A stretch of DNA of 34,275 bases from Chara braunii (lineage: Eukaryota > Streptophyta > Charophyceae > Charales > Characeae): assembly GCA_003427395.1 (NCBI GenBank), contig BFEA01000117.1, positions 1,273,110 through 1,307,384 of the forward strand, read 5' to 3'. Below, piece after piece: positions 18,733 to 27,682 of the stretch; positions within the stretch are counted from its first letter, which is position 1, and each line of letters opens with the position of its first letter. A program made the translations under genes and the position numbers. The notes under the pieces were generated by a model. The model made no database searches. It worked only from the letters and a program-made list of their open reading frames with translations, and was not told the DNA's origin.

Positions 18733-21700
18733 CTACGACCAGAAGTGGTTGGCCCGGAGGTCATGCAGTCTCAGGTCCATCAGATCGTTATGATTGTACC
18801 ATTTAAGGCCCGAGTCTTTTCCTTCTTTGGAAAGGATGTATAGATCTGTGTTGGCGACCCTCATCAGACCCTCAAACTGTGGAAGGGTGGCGACTACTCC
18901 GTTTGGGTAGTGCTTGTGGATGAAGGGGAGCATTTTTTTTGTGAAGTCCCCTTACCTCAGGGATGGAATAGACCAAATGTTATAAAAATTCCAACCGGGC
19001 AGGGTGAGTCCCCCATCAGTTGGAGATAGTCCCACTTCCATTCTATCCCCTGCCTGTCTCAATGGGATTGCAATCACCCCCTCCTTCTGTGAAAGGGGTT
19101 TCTCGTACTGACCCTTTTCCACTAGATTTCTCAGTTTCAGTTGGCGGGGCGGGTCTTCGCAAGGGACCTCTTTTAACCCTTCGGCTCCCCCTGGTGAGAC
19201 CTGCATGAGCTGGCCAGATTCCTTTGGGCTTCCTTCCTCCCCTTCCCGATCCCCCACCTTCCTTTCTTCCCTTTGTTTGGAGTCGTAAGAGTTTTGCCCT
19301 GCCTTTCCCAGCGAGGGGGAGAACTGTTGATAGGTGATGTGTCTAATACGCTGGAAGAGCTCTAGCCATGTAATGTGGGAGGGGGGGGCCACTGTCAGTG
19401 TTGATTTCAGGGTTGGGCTGCTGTCTAGCATGCTAAACAACTGAATGTATGCCTGGTCCCAAAAATCAGAATCGACCCCTATATATTGGTCTCGCAGGCC
19501 CTCTAGAAGCCAATCTGCAATCCTTTGCAGTTTCTGTTCAATTGGCATGTCGTCTGGGGGTGCTGCTGTGTCGTCTCCCGGGTCCTTGTCTTGCATTATT
19601 ATGTCCGGGGGGGGGGGAAGAGGGTCCGGGGGATTGTCCACCTCCATGGGTTGCGGGCCAAAAGCTTCTCTGAAGTGGTCTTTCCCTCCAGGTTCTGTGT
19701 GGTCTTGTCATCTGTGTTCCAGTTTTTTGGGTTCCCCCTGCCCCCCCGCCCCTAGGTGTTCCATCTTTTGACCTGCAGGTTCAGTGCTGCGGGTTTCCAG
19801 GGAGGAAAAAGCCAGGTTTTCCGGCTTCGGCATTTGGAAATGGCTCGCCGATAGATTGTAGAGTCTATGGAACACCTTGTGCCATGTGACCTGTGCAGGG
19901 GGGCCCTTGTTTAGGAGGTCTCGGATCGAGGGGCTCACCTCCAGAACAACAGTGAGTTGCGTGTGAGCGTCTTTCCAGAATTCCTCCGATGCCCCCTCGT
20001 GCTCGCGCGACAACCCTTGCATTATCCAGTCTGAGATCAGAGAGTATGTGATCCCGTTAATCAGAGTACCAGGGAGTATTACTGGATTGTCTGCTACCTC
20101 TGCCCAGCCCTGCAGGGTGTCTCTCTGCAAGCACAGGGCATATGGGTCCCGGGCTCCCTCCGTCTGATCTAATTTTGAGCTCGGCTGTTGGGCGCCCGGG
20201 TTCTGGGCCACCATAGTCTGTTGTGGATCTGAGTTCTGCAGTTCCGGGGTCATGGTTTTCTTTGGTTCTTCGTGGATTGACCCCTGGGTAAGCATTCGAA
20301 TGGCCGCCTCCGATTCTGCGATCTTTTGTTTGGCCTCCTCCGATTCTGTGATCTCGTCCCTAAGAGGAGAGAACCTGTTTTGTGCTATCTCAGTTCCCTG
20401 GTCATTCCCTCCTTTGCCTGCCTTTTCCGTTTGAGGCTTTTTTGCTTTCTTCACCAGGTTACCACCAGGGGGGGGAGGGGTGGTTGATCCCACCAGCAGA
20501 TGACGATCCGCATAGGATTCTGGGTTGGGTTCCTGATTCTTAGTTGGTTCCGACGGGGAAGGGGTGGCCTTTTTGGATTCGGAGATGGGGGGTTGGGCGG
20601 CCGTTTTCAAGTGGAGGTGAGTCTCTACTGTTTTCGGTGGAACCCATGTCGGTGATGGCTTTGTCCTCCATTCAGGAACTCCCTGTTTGTCCCACATCCA
20701 TCCAATCATCTTCCCCTGTTAGTCTTCCTTGTCCACAAAGACCCACCCTTCGTGTCCCGGGTCCACGGTCCGCCAATGTGTGCTCCTGAAGGGGTCCTGG
20801 ATCAATCTGCTCGTGGCTCGTGTTTGGTTTATAGGGTGGTGGGGACAGACCGGGTCTGTGTAGAGGTGGCTATATGCCTGACACTTGAAGCACCACGGTC
20901 TGAGTTTGTGGGCCNTGTGAACCTTGTATTCCCTTTCACCTATGCGGAAGGGGATAATGTCATCGATGGAGAAAGGGAGGCCTTCCGACAGATTGAGAGC
21001 TAGCATCAGATAGTCATCGCGTCTTGCGACGTGAGGGGGGAGGGGATCGATAAAGTCAATGATGTCATACTTTTCCCTAAAGTCTTGCTCGAAAACTGCC
21101 TGGATTTCAATGGGGATGTGGGGGAACTCAACCCAGAAGTGATCTGCCATCATCTGATCCCTCTTTTCTTCCGGTCGTTGTTGTCTTGGGGGCGCCCAAG
21201 GGTAGATGCGTACTTCTGATCTTTCGCATCTGATTGACCTCCATCCGTCCATAGTCTTCTTGTCTGTCTCATACCTGCAGATGATGGTTATAGTAGATGC
21301 AGAGAGCGGCTGGAGCAGAAAGAGATCTTGTGCCTCCTCAAAACTCCCCCTGAGGGAGGCCAAACGCTTCCTGATCCATCCAATCTTCTCATTGGTTGAT
21401 TTAAAGGCNGCATCATCGTGAAACACCCAATTGCTAGCGTGTTTCACGTACAGGTCGTTACGATCCTTTATTTTGCTTGCCGGAAGTGTTTTCACCATGA
21501 GAGCTCTCCCCCCCTGGTTCACCACTTTGGGCTCAGAGGGTGTTAGCAGATTAGTCAGGAAGAAGGCACTCGCTGATGAGAGGTTATCCAGGGGTATTTT
21601 CCAATCCTTCGGCTCTTTTCCCTCTTTTTGTCTCTTCACCATAATGGATTCCCCTGCATGAGGTTTGAGGAGTCTTGCAGCCCATGTGGCAGGGGGAGGG

Positions 21701-21915
21701 GAGGGGGGGGAATTCTTTATCTCTCCGGCCTGCTGGGTTTGTTTGCCTTTCTCCATCTGCCCTTGTCTGTCCTCTGTTGGTGATCTCCTTTGCCCTGTCA
21801 GTTGTGATATGGCATGGTGTCGCAGAGCGCCTTGGTAGAGGAGGGTTGATTCAACTTTCTTGTGCACCCTCTGGTACCGTTGTGCAGAACCCCCTGTTTT
21901 TTTTATGATCGCCAT
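18733..21915 (-). pseudogene. LINE A ORF1, ~1,060 codons with three in-frame stops
   Basis: One frame from ATG at 21915 to TAG at 18733, broken by TAA (20719), TGA (19708) and TAA (18952). Order of parts: Lys/Gln-rich N-terminus; conserved block PKVVNQGGRALMVKT and NWVFHDD (DUF4283-like position); EVRIYPWAPP; a knuckle with C342, C345, H350, C357 (C-X2-C-X4-H-X6-C); HEGWVFV; a Pro/Gln-rich linker; a ~75-residue domain present twice (about 20049-19804 and 19548-19318); a charged linker; and a last block GLKWYNHNDLMDLRLHDL. LINE C shares most of these, so the long frame is real and ancestral. ORF1 proteins coat LINE RNA. That all three stops keep one frame suggests few indels since insertion. 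Confidence 0.82.
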
Positions 21916-21990
21916 ACTGGGTAAATTCCTTGTCGTTGTTTTTGTCCTCCTCCTATAGCGGGGTATGCTGGAGGAGAGCGAGAGAGAGAG

Positions 21991-22050
21991 AGGGGAATCA
22001 CGTCAGCGATTCAGTAGAAGAGGGTAATCACGTCAGCGATTCAGTCGAAG
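21991..22050 (+). repeat. 30-bp tandem duplication upstream of LINE A ORF1
   Basis: Units 21991-22020 and 22021-22050 share AATCACGTCAGCGATTCAGT and differ at two positions. A GA-rich run (about 21972-21994) precedes them. The pair lies 75-135 bp upstream of the ORF1 ATG, so it may be part of the LINE 5' UTR (LINE promoters are often repeated) or the flank. Confidence 0.8.
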
Positions 22051-24560
22051 CAAACGGGCAAGAAGTAGGGAGATCAGGCAGGCAAGATGAAGGTGAACGA
22101 GGATGACACTTCGTTCTTCAAAGTTCTCACCTGACTATTTGCTACTACTACTAAGCTTTGAATTGGGACCCGCATTTGCCTAGGCCCACGCTGCGGGCTT
22201 TGCCGCGGGCCCGCGTCCTCCTGCTCGTGGGGCGTCGGAATCACTACGATGGCTTGGGCTATAGGGGTTGTCCAGGGTGGGAGCGGTGCCTGCCCCACCG
22301 CTATCTGCTGAGAGAGGGTTGAGTGTGAGCATGCCCTTTGAGACCCGATAGAGGTGAACGGTCGGGGGGAGGGTAGAGTACGAATCAGGGGCACCGTGGT
22401 AGAGGCCCGCAACGATGCTGTGGGACGAATCGGCTGTCAAATTGTGTGTAGGGGCGAAAGGCTTATCGAACCGACTGGTGGCCAGTTCCCACAGAAGCTA
22501 GCTAGAGACTGTCGCCACTGCCGGGTCGAACACTGTAGAGTCCGTTGTTGTCGAAAACTGCGTTAGCAGAGGTGCTGCCTGCGAGAAGAAGGAAGAATCT
22601 GGACGCGTTATCGCGCCAGATGCATTCGGAGGTAAGGACGAACGAGAGCAGCTATGGCGACGGGGAGCAGGTGTAGCTCGCTCGTTCCCCACTAGAACAG
22701 GGCGAAGTAAAGGCCGAGGTCGGGGCTCTAAAGCGGGGCGAATCAGATTACGAAGTTAGTTTTAGAGGAAAGTCGGTAGAAGAGGAGATTAGTAAGAAAA
22801 TGTGTGCGTGAAAGTGACGGAAGGCGGCTATGGCAGAGATCGAAAGTGCATACCTCACTCATTTCTTAATGAAAATGAGCGAGGGAAGATAGTAGACGAG
22901 GGTTTTTGGGTATTGCGGGCTCGATGGCGAGGTCAGATTTGGAGTTGGGGCAGCGGCTCCAGCGGTACGGGATGTAGGGACTGCGCACGTTTAAAGAAGA
23001 TTCACTCGATTTTGCTCACCCTGTCGACTGGAATAGCGGGATGCGGGCCACGGTCGTGCATGCCATTAGCGTGATCCGGCTGGTCGGGTTCTGCCCATTG
23101 ATGCCCTCATCATCGAGCTCTTGGTCCAGATTGTGACCGCCATCAGCTAAGTGACCAAGTTGTTCGTCGCGCTCATCCTCATTTCTGCTATCGTGGCGGC
23201 TCGTCCGACCCTTCGTCGCGGCTGTCTTCGTTGTCGAAGATCGTGGTAGGGGTCATCGTTGAGGCTTCGGCCTTGAGCTATGTGCTACGATTCTCATGCG
23301 GCGCAGTCGATAGTACTATGCGCGGGTGTACACGGACGGGTCAGCGCATAAGTACGTGCATGTGGGACTAGGCGCACGGGAGAAGGGAGCGTACGCTCGT
23401 GCAGATAAGAGAGAGAGGAAGAGACTGTCCACTTACCTCGAGAACTAGTGGTGCGGGACGGGCCAATAACCGAGCTACGGTGCCGAACTGCGGTGTACCC
23501 GGCCAAATTTCAGCAGTGATTCATTTGATTTTGCTGACTTCACCGAAAGAGGTAATGTGAAGCAAGGCCGTGAAGTAAGAGACTTACCTGTTTGGCCGAA
23601 GGATTTAAACGGGAAGGAAGTGAACGGAGGGAGAGAGAAGCTATGAGGGGCGAGCAAAGACTTACCCACTTTGTCTATCTGGTCGTTGGCAGCAGCGTGA
23701 GGTCGGTCGTGTGTCGAGAACCTACCTTTCGATTGGTGTGTTGCTTATCCAATTGAGGGAAGGCAACCTCCTCTACCTCTCTCGGCGCGGATGATTGGAT
23801 GAAGCAGTGTGGAAAGAGGGAGCGGGTCGTGTGAAAGTTCCCTGGAAGGAGACACCAAAGAGGGTGATAGTTCTATCGACCGCCAGACTCTGCTGCGCAA
23901 CAAGCTGTTGTATGAGAAGGAGGCTGACCGTTGTATTGAGCTTGCAGTTGCTGCTGGTTTTTGACCATTGCTGTCGTTGCGACCATTTGAAAGGAGTTGT
24001 TGGCACGGTACTGCTCTTGCTTTCAGCCGCGTACGGTTCTGCTGGTAGGAGACTGCTGCTGGCTTATTTGCCAACTGCTGTGAGCCGCTGCTGACGAATT
24101 TATCTGTAGGTGCTACCGTGGTTGCTGACGCGCCCCCCCCCGACAGTACCATTGCTGCAACAGGAGGAGGAGTCGTTTGTGAGTCGAGCTTGCTGCAGCG
24201 CCACGGTCATTCGTTGCGCTTCGTGTTAGTTGCTCCAACACGACAGTTGTTATTTGCAGTATATTATTGTTGTACAGGTGAGCGGGAGGTCGAGCCACAA
24301 CGACGGCCATTTAGGTGTTGGGACTTAGAAGGGTGACTGAGTCTTGTTGATGGGGTCGCCAGTGGGATCGTGAGGAGAAGTCAAGGAGTTAGTGCTGCAA
24401 ACCGGGTCGTCAGAGAGTTGACTTCAGTAGTTGAATCAGAGTTGACCAAGCGGTTGCTGTTTTTGGCCATCATTGCGGGGCCCTCAGGCGATTCAAGGCA
24501 ACAAGGCCCTCTCCTGGGAGTTGAGATTGTCCCCTTTTGCATCTCGAGCGTCTGAAACCT
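22051..24560. other. GC-rich region with no recognisable gene
   Basis: All open frames here are short (at most 135 codons), in conflicting frames and resemble no family I know. The minus strand has three strong 5' splice-site-like sequences (AGGTAAGT or GGTAAGT; plus-strand ACTTAC at 23431, 23582 and 23660) and weaker ones near 22850 and 22125. A loosely repeated phrase, GATTCACTCGATTTTGCTCA near 22998 and a variant near 23518, suggests old duplication. Plausible explanations are 5' exons and introns of a minus-strand host gene or an unrecognised mobile element; neither can be shown. Confidence 0.35.
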
Positions 24561-24652
24561 TTTATTCTGCCTTTCTTACTCTAAGTCTTATCTGAGTTAT
24601 GAGAGGAAGGCGGCAGGCGGGATTGCAACCCGTAGGACCGCAGCAAGGCCCT

Positions 24653-24709
24653 GTGGGAGGCTATCCCACCGATTGTGGGAGCTCTGCCGGAACTCAGGAG
24701 GAGTTCTGG
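24653..24709 (+). repeat. pair of strong hairpins with alternative pairing
   Basis: GTGGGA (24653-24658) and a second GTGGGA (24675-24680) can each pair with the single TCCCAC (24664-24669) between them, so the two 6-bp hairpins exclude each other. Next, CCGGAACTC (24687-24695) pairs with GAGTTCTGG (24701-24709), 9 bp with one G-T, around the loop AGGAG. These sit at the left end of the hairpin-rich region. Confidence 0.7.
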
Positions 24710-24997
24710 AGGCAGGGAACCAAGAGGTAACCACCCATCTCCCTCTATAAACCTAGACTATAACCCATATCTGTATTCCTTTCTATGTTCTGACTAAGTA
24801 TATGGCATGCACCCCTACTTTGACTTGTTGTTTGACTCTCAGGATGTGAATCATACTAAATAAAAGAATGTCTGTGCAATCTCAGTTTGAGTTTTGTTGA
24901 TTGTCTGAAGGCATATTGTGAACAAAGGGGAATTGCATCAGGGGGAAGGCTGGGAGGAAGGCAGTCTTTGCATGAGGTTTGACTGGGTCATTTAAGG

Positions 24998-25941
24998 CTG
25001 GGAGGTCCCCATAAGTTTGGGGGGACCCAGTGCTATGCTTTATTTTGGATTGTGTGGAGCGTCAGACCGTTTTATAAGTTTAGGTGGTCTGATTGCTCTA
25101 GAGGCTCGGAAGTTCCCATAAGTTTGGGGAGACCTGGTGCTGTGGGATTGCTTTGAGAACCAGACCATTCTATAAGTTTAGGTGGTCTGGTTGCTCTGAC
25201 TTGTGAGGGCTGTTTGTAATTGATTTTTCGGGGGCCAAGTGCGTTCTGTAAGTTCAGGTGCCTTGGTTGCCTTGGTTATTTTTGGGTTTCCTCTGTTTAT
25301 TTGGTTCTGAACGAGGAGGTCTGAGCCGTTCTATAAGTTTAGGTGGCTTAGTCTATTCTGCTTTATTTTGAGAAAATGAACCTGACAAAGGGCAGACCGT
25401 TCTGTAAGTTCAGGTGGTCTAGTTCAATGCCACGCACAGCTTGGATCAGAGAGGAAACGAATCAGGCAGAGAGTCGGACTGTTCTGTAAGTTCAGGTGGT
25501 CTGACTCAAAGCCCGCACATGCTAGAACCCAAGGTTATAATTTGACTATATTTTATTATTATTCTACCTATGAACAAGCTAATCAGACTGTTTTATAAGT
25601 TTAGGTGGTCTGACTATAGCTTATCACAACCTGAAGAGAGTGTAATTAAGAGTATAACTGAAGGTAACTTGGGCCGACTGAGCATTGTTCCTAAGATGAA
25701 TGGCTTAGTCTTACGCCCGCTTTGAAGATTAAAGTGCAGAGAGGTATATATAATCTGGCTACTTAAACAGTTCAGGGCGACTAGAATGGTCTAGTCATAT
25801 GTCAAAAAAAGAGAAAATTTATTGTGCCTTGTGTTTGTGTATACTTTGGCTAAGTTGGACTCATTCCATAAGTTTGGGTGGTCTGACTTTAGGCCTGGCT
25901 AAGGTAAGGTTCAATTTATAAGTTTGGGTGTCCTGACCTTA
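24998..25941 (+). repeat. array of covarying hairpins with an invariant TAAGTT loop (candidate structured RNA)
   Basis: Eleven hairpins with loop TAAGTT centre near 25014, 25077, 25122, 25175, 25251, 25336, 25407, 25489, 25598, 25870 and 25921; two loop-altered relatives lie at 25676-25710 and 25779-25796. The loop is closed by a 3-bp inner stem that covaries: CTA/TAG, CTG/CAG, CCA/TGG, TTA/TAG and TTA/TGG. In most copies a small internal loop follows, then a variable outer stem: TCAGACC/GGTCTGA (25062, 25086), AACCAGACC/GGTCTGGTT (25158, 25184), CTGAGCC/GGCTTAG (25321, 25345), GAGTCGGACT/GGTCTGACTC (25471, 25498), AAGTTGGACT/GGTCTGACTT (25852, 25880). The typical segment between the outer arms is 17 nt, RTTYTRTAAGTTYAGGT. 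Deviations are mostly G-T pairs on the plus strand (they would be A-C on the minus). Spacing is 46-109 bp, with intervening DNA mostly unrelated. No protein-coding frame spans it. Confidence 0.85.
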
Positions 25942-26056
25942 TGCCCTATGTAAGTTGGGTATAAAGGGATAAAACATTGAAAAACTATGAACTATTGTTT
26001 GCTAAGTTGACCTTGGGATGGGGAGAGTCCTTACCTTTGTGGTTTGGCCCGCATGT

Positions 26057-26081
26057 GACTGAGTGATGCCACTACTTAGTC
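26057..26081 (+). repeat. outlying hairpin of the array region
   Basis: GACTGAGT (26057-26064) pairs with ACTTAGTC (26074-26081) over 8 bp including one G-T pair, loop of 9 nt. The left arm resembles GACTGAGC at 25676, so it may be a diverged array member that lost the TAAGTT loop. Confidence 0.55.
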
Positions 26082-26242
26082 TAAGTTTCAGTTTGACAGG
26101 TAGTTGCTTTAGGTGCTCGTCATGTGCTAGAGCGATAGGAGTTAGTTCAATTTCTACATTTTCTGAGCTGACTTTGTTTTTACTTAGGTTAATTCTGTAT
26201 TTTCTTAGGTCTTTTATTATACTTGGCTTTGTATAAATTTTG

Positions 26243-26515
26243 GTAAGCTACTTTCTCTACGGGAAGCGCTGCCGAAATTTCTGCAAATCCAGGGAGTTAC
26301 AACTTGTCTAAAGTTCATATATGGCTTAGTAAAAATATGAGAAGTCTCATTTTCTAAAGGGAGTGCTACCCAAATTTTTGCTAATTCAGGGAGTTACACA
26401 AAATTGGACTTTGGAAAGCTGGAGACTATTTCTGTTTTCATATTCGAGCTGATATAAATTCTGGAAAGGCATTTTTCCTATGGGAAGCGCTGCCGAAATT
26501 TTCTTAATTTAAAAG
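26243..26515 (+). repeat. three dispersed copies of a ~55-bp motif
   Basis: Copies at about 26243-26302, 26344-26400 and 26464-26515 share the pattern GGGAAGCGCTGCCGAAATTT (second copy GGGAGTGCTACCCAAATTT); the first two continue into a CAGGGAGTTACA-like end. Copies one and three are each preceded by a TATAAATT-containing sequence. Spacing is about 100-120 bp. No coding potential is evident. Confidence 0.7.
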
Positions 26516-26583
26516 AGATAGGTTATATTTTGGCAGGGAACGATTTTGGTGATCCACTCTGTATGAGGGAGATTCTACCAGGG

Positions 26584-26616
26584 TCTACCTTTGCTTGGGC
26601 ACTGCCTAAAGGTAGA
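26584..26616 (+). repeat. nested long hairpin
   Basis: TCTACCTTT (26584-26592) pairs with AAAGGTAGA (26608-26616), 9 bp perfect, and within its loop GGC (26598-26600) pairs with GCC (26604-26606). A third partial copy of the AGGTAGATTT arm occurs at 26633-26642. Confidence 0.65.
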
Positions 26617-26712
26617 TTTAGGCTTAGTCATGTAGGTAGATTTTAGGGGAGATTGTGATTATTCTCCAAGAACTTATAGGTTTAGCCTGGGATTGACCTG
26701 TCATGTGTTACA

Positions 26713-26825
26713 GGTCTTCTTGACCGTTTGATTCATGACTTTTGACTAGTTCAGTTCGATCCTATAAAGGATCATCTTCTGTTATCATTGATAACAGATC
26801 GGTTGCCGATTCGTCGGTTTACGAC
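26713..26825 (+). repeat. chain of five consecutive perfect hairpins
   Basis: In order: GGTC/GACC (26713, 26722; 5-nt loop), GATCCT/AGGATC (26758, 26768; loop ATAA), TCTGTTATC/GATAACAGA (26778, 26790; loop ATT), ATCGG/CCGAT (26798, 26806; loop TTG) and GTCG/CGAC (26813, 26822; loop GTTTA). The last four follow each other almost without gaps and loops are only 3-5 nt. The stems differ completely, so this is not a tandem repeat. Confidence 0.75.
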
Positions 26826-27246
26826 TCAATTCCAACTCACCCTCCATACTCAACCTAAAAGACTTTAGCCGTGGTGATTTTATTGTTTTGTTAAGGTTTC
26901 ACCCAGACTTTTATTGAATGACCATTTAACAAAGGTGTTGAGTATTTAATTATGGTTGGTTGGCTAGAGGTTGGGACTTGCATGGTAGAAGCCAGGGGTA
27001 TGAGTATAGAGATTGGTTGGGGTTGACTCCGTGTAGTGCGTGGACTTTTGTTGGACTCTTTGATGTGATTGCACGTAAGTTCTGTGGTTCAGATTTTGGA
27101 TTTGACTGCCTGCGATCACATATATAAAATATGGTTGTGAGGAGCCCCACTGAGACTGTGAGAAGTGATCGTCACATACTTATCCCCCCTATACATATAT
27201 ATGTGTGTGTACTTATGTTGGACGTGAGGGGCCTCGTACTAAAGGC
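26826..27246. other. AT-rich intergenic sequence
   Basis: It contains TATATAAA at 27121-27128 directly before an ATG (27131) that opens a 108-codon plus-strand frame. That frame has no recognisable homology, and the TATA is too close to the ATG for a normal 5' UTR, so I do not call a gene. Confidence 0.3.
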
Positions 27247-27613
27247 CTACCTAAGGGTTAGGATTGAGAAAAATAAGGAAGACTCTTCCTTTGTGTCCGT
27301 TTGCTTCTTGAGGGTTCTTAGTCGGACGTTGGTCCTGGGCCGGGATTCAAGGTCCGTGTCCATGACATTCCAAGCCCTAGACTCTGCAAGGAAGGAATTT
27401 GCCCCCGTGCAGAGCCTATTTGCCTTGCCTGCCAAGACACTCAAGCCAAAGATCTGAGGTCTCGCGGCGGCCGCACGAATATTCCTTCAGCCGTGCAATA
27501 TCGTGAGGGACCAGACTATCACGATACTTCGAGTCTGACACTTGAGTGTCATAAGCGGTACTCGGATCCACGAGGGACCGCTTGATTATGGGCACATCAT
27601 AGTACGCCATCAT
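27247..27613 (-). CDS. possible 5' coding part of an unrecognised minus-strand gene
   Basis: Minus-strand frame from ATG at 27613 (65 codons to 27416) begins MMAYYDVPIIKRSLVDPSTA and looks protein-like: mixed composition, charged and hydrophobic residues alternating, no low complexity. A TATAAAAA box lies at 27675-27682, 62 bp upstream of the ATG, the spacing expected for a short 5' UTR. A second, overlapping frame (27444-27247, ending RTLKKQTDTKEESSLFF) could continue it through a frameshift or a small intron, but neither is proven. The frame also contains strong palindromes (27499-27583). No domain is recognised. It could be a real small first exon, a retroelement leader or chance. Confidence 0.25.
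27499..27583. repeat. three consecutive palindromes
   Basis: TATCGTGA/TCACGATA (27499, 27519), TGACACT/AGTGTCA around TG (27536-27551), and AAGCGGT/ACCGCTT (27553, 27577) enclosing CTCG/CGAG (27561, 27571). All stems are perfect. They overlap the candidate minus-strand coding frame, so either the frame is not coding or the palindromes constrain it. Confidence 0.7.
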
Positions 27614-27674
27614 TGTGACTGCTTGTGTACGCTTGCATTGCGAGTTGATATGAGTTAGCTCTGCGTCCGCACAG

Positions 27675-27682
27675 TTTTTATA
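27675..27682 (-). promoter_or_regulatory. TATA-box-like TATAAAAA
   Basis: Reads TATAAAAA on the minus strand, 62 bp before the ATG at 27613. The surroundings (GC-rich on one side, CGCGCGCG nearby) differ from the AT-rich background, so it stands out, but no transcript evidence is available. Confidence 0.35.

Larger units (their letters stand above)
13933..21915 (-). mobile_element. LINE A: near full-length two-ORF non-LTR retrotransposon
   Basis: About 8 kb on the minus strand: ORF1 (21915-18733), a ~140 bp inter-ORF gap, ORF2 (18590-14053) and a 3' UTR with 55-bp repeats. ORF2 contains AP endonuclease, RT and a C-terminal zinc-finger-like region; no RNase H domain was seen. Lesions are few: three in-frame stops in ORF1, three stops and one frameshift (about 15312) in ORF2. 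Single ambiguous bases are clustered in this element (15909-17093, 20915, 21409), consistent with near-identical copies merged during assembly. I infer a comparatively recent, multicopy family. The 5' boundary is near 21950-21990 but no target duplication could be defined because the 3' end falls at the gap. Confidence 0.88.

Noticed and set aside
18733-21915. Stop-codon reassignment or programmed readthrough in LINE A ORF1
   Set aside because: All three stop types occur across the LINEs, many at Trp codons, alongside frameshifts; simple decay explains them.
24998-25941. CRISPR array
   Set aside because: Units are unevenly spaced (46-109 bp), the repeated part varies in its stems, there are no cas genes and the genome is eukaryotic.
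24998-25941. Plant telomere-like repeats (loop flank contains TTTAGG)
   Set aside because: There is no tandem TTTAGGG run; the match is a few bases within a hairpin.
27131-27457. 108-codon plus-strand gene preceded by TATATAAA
   Set aside because: TATA abuts the ATG, there is no homology, and the frame overlaps a more protein-like minus-strand frame.
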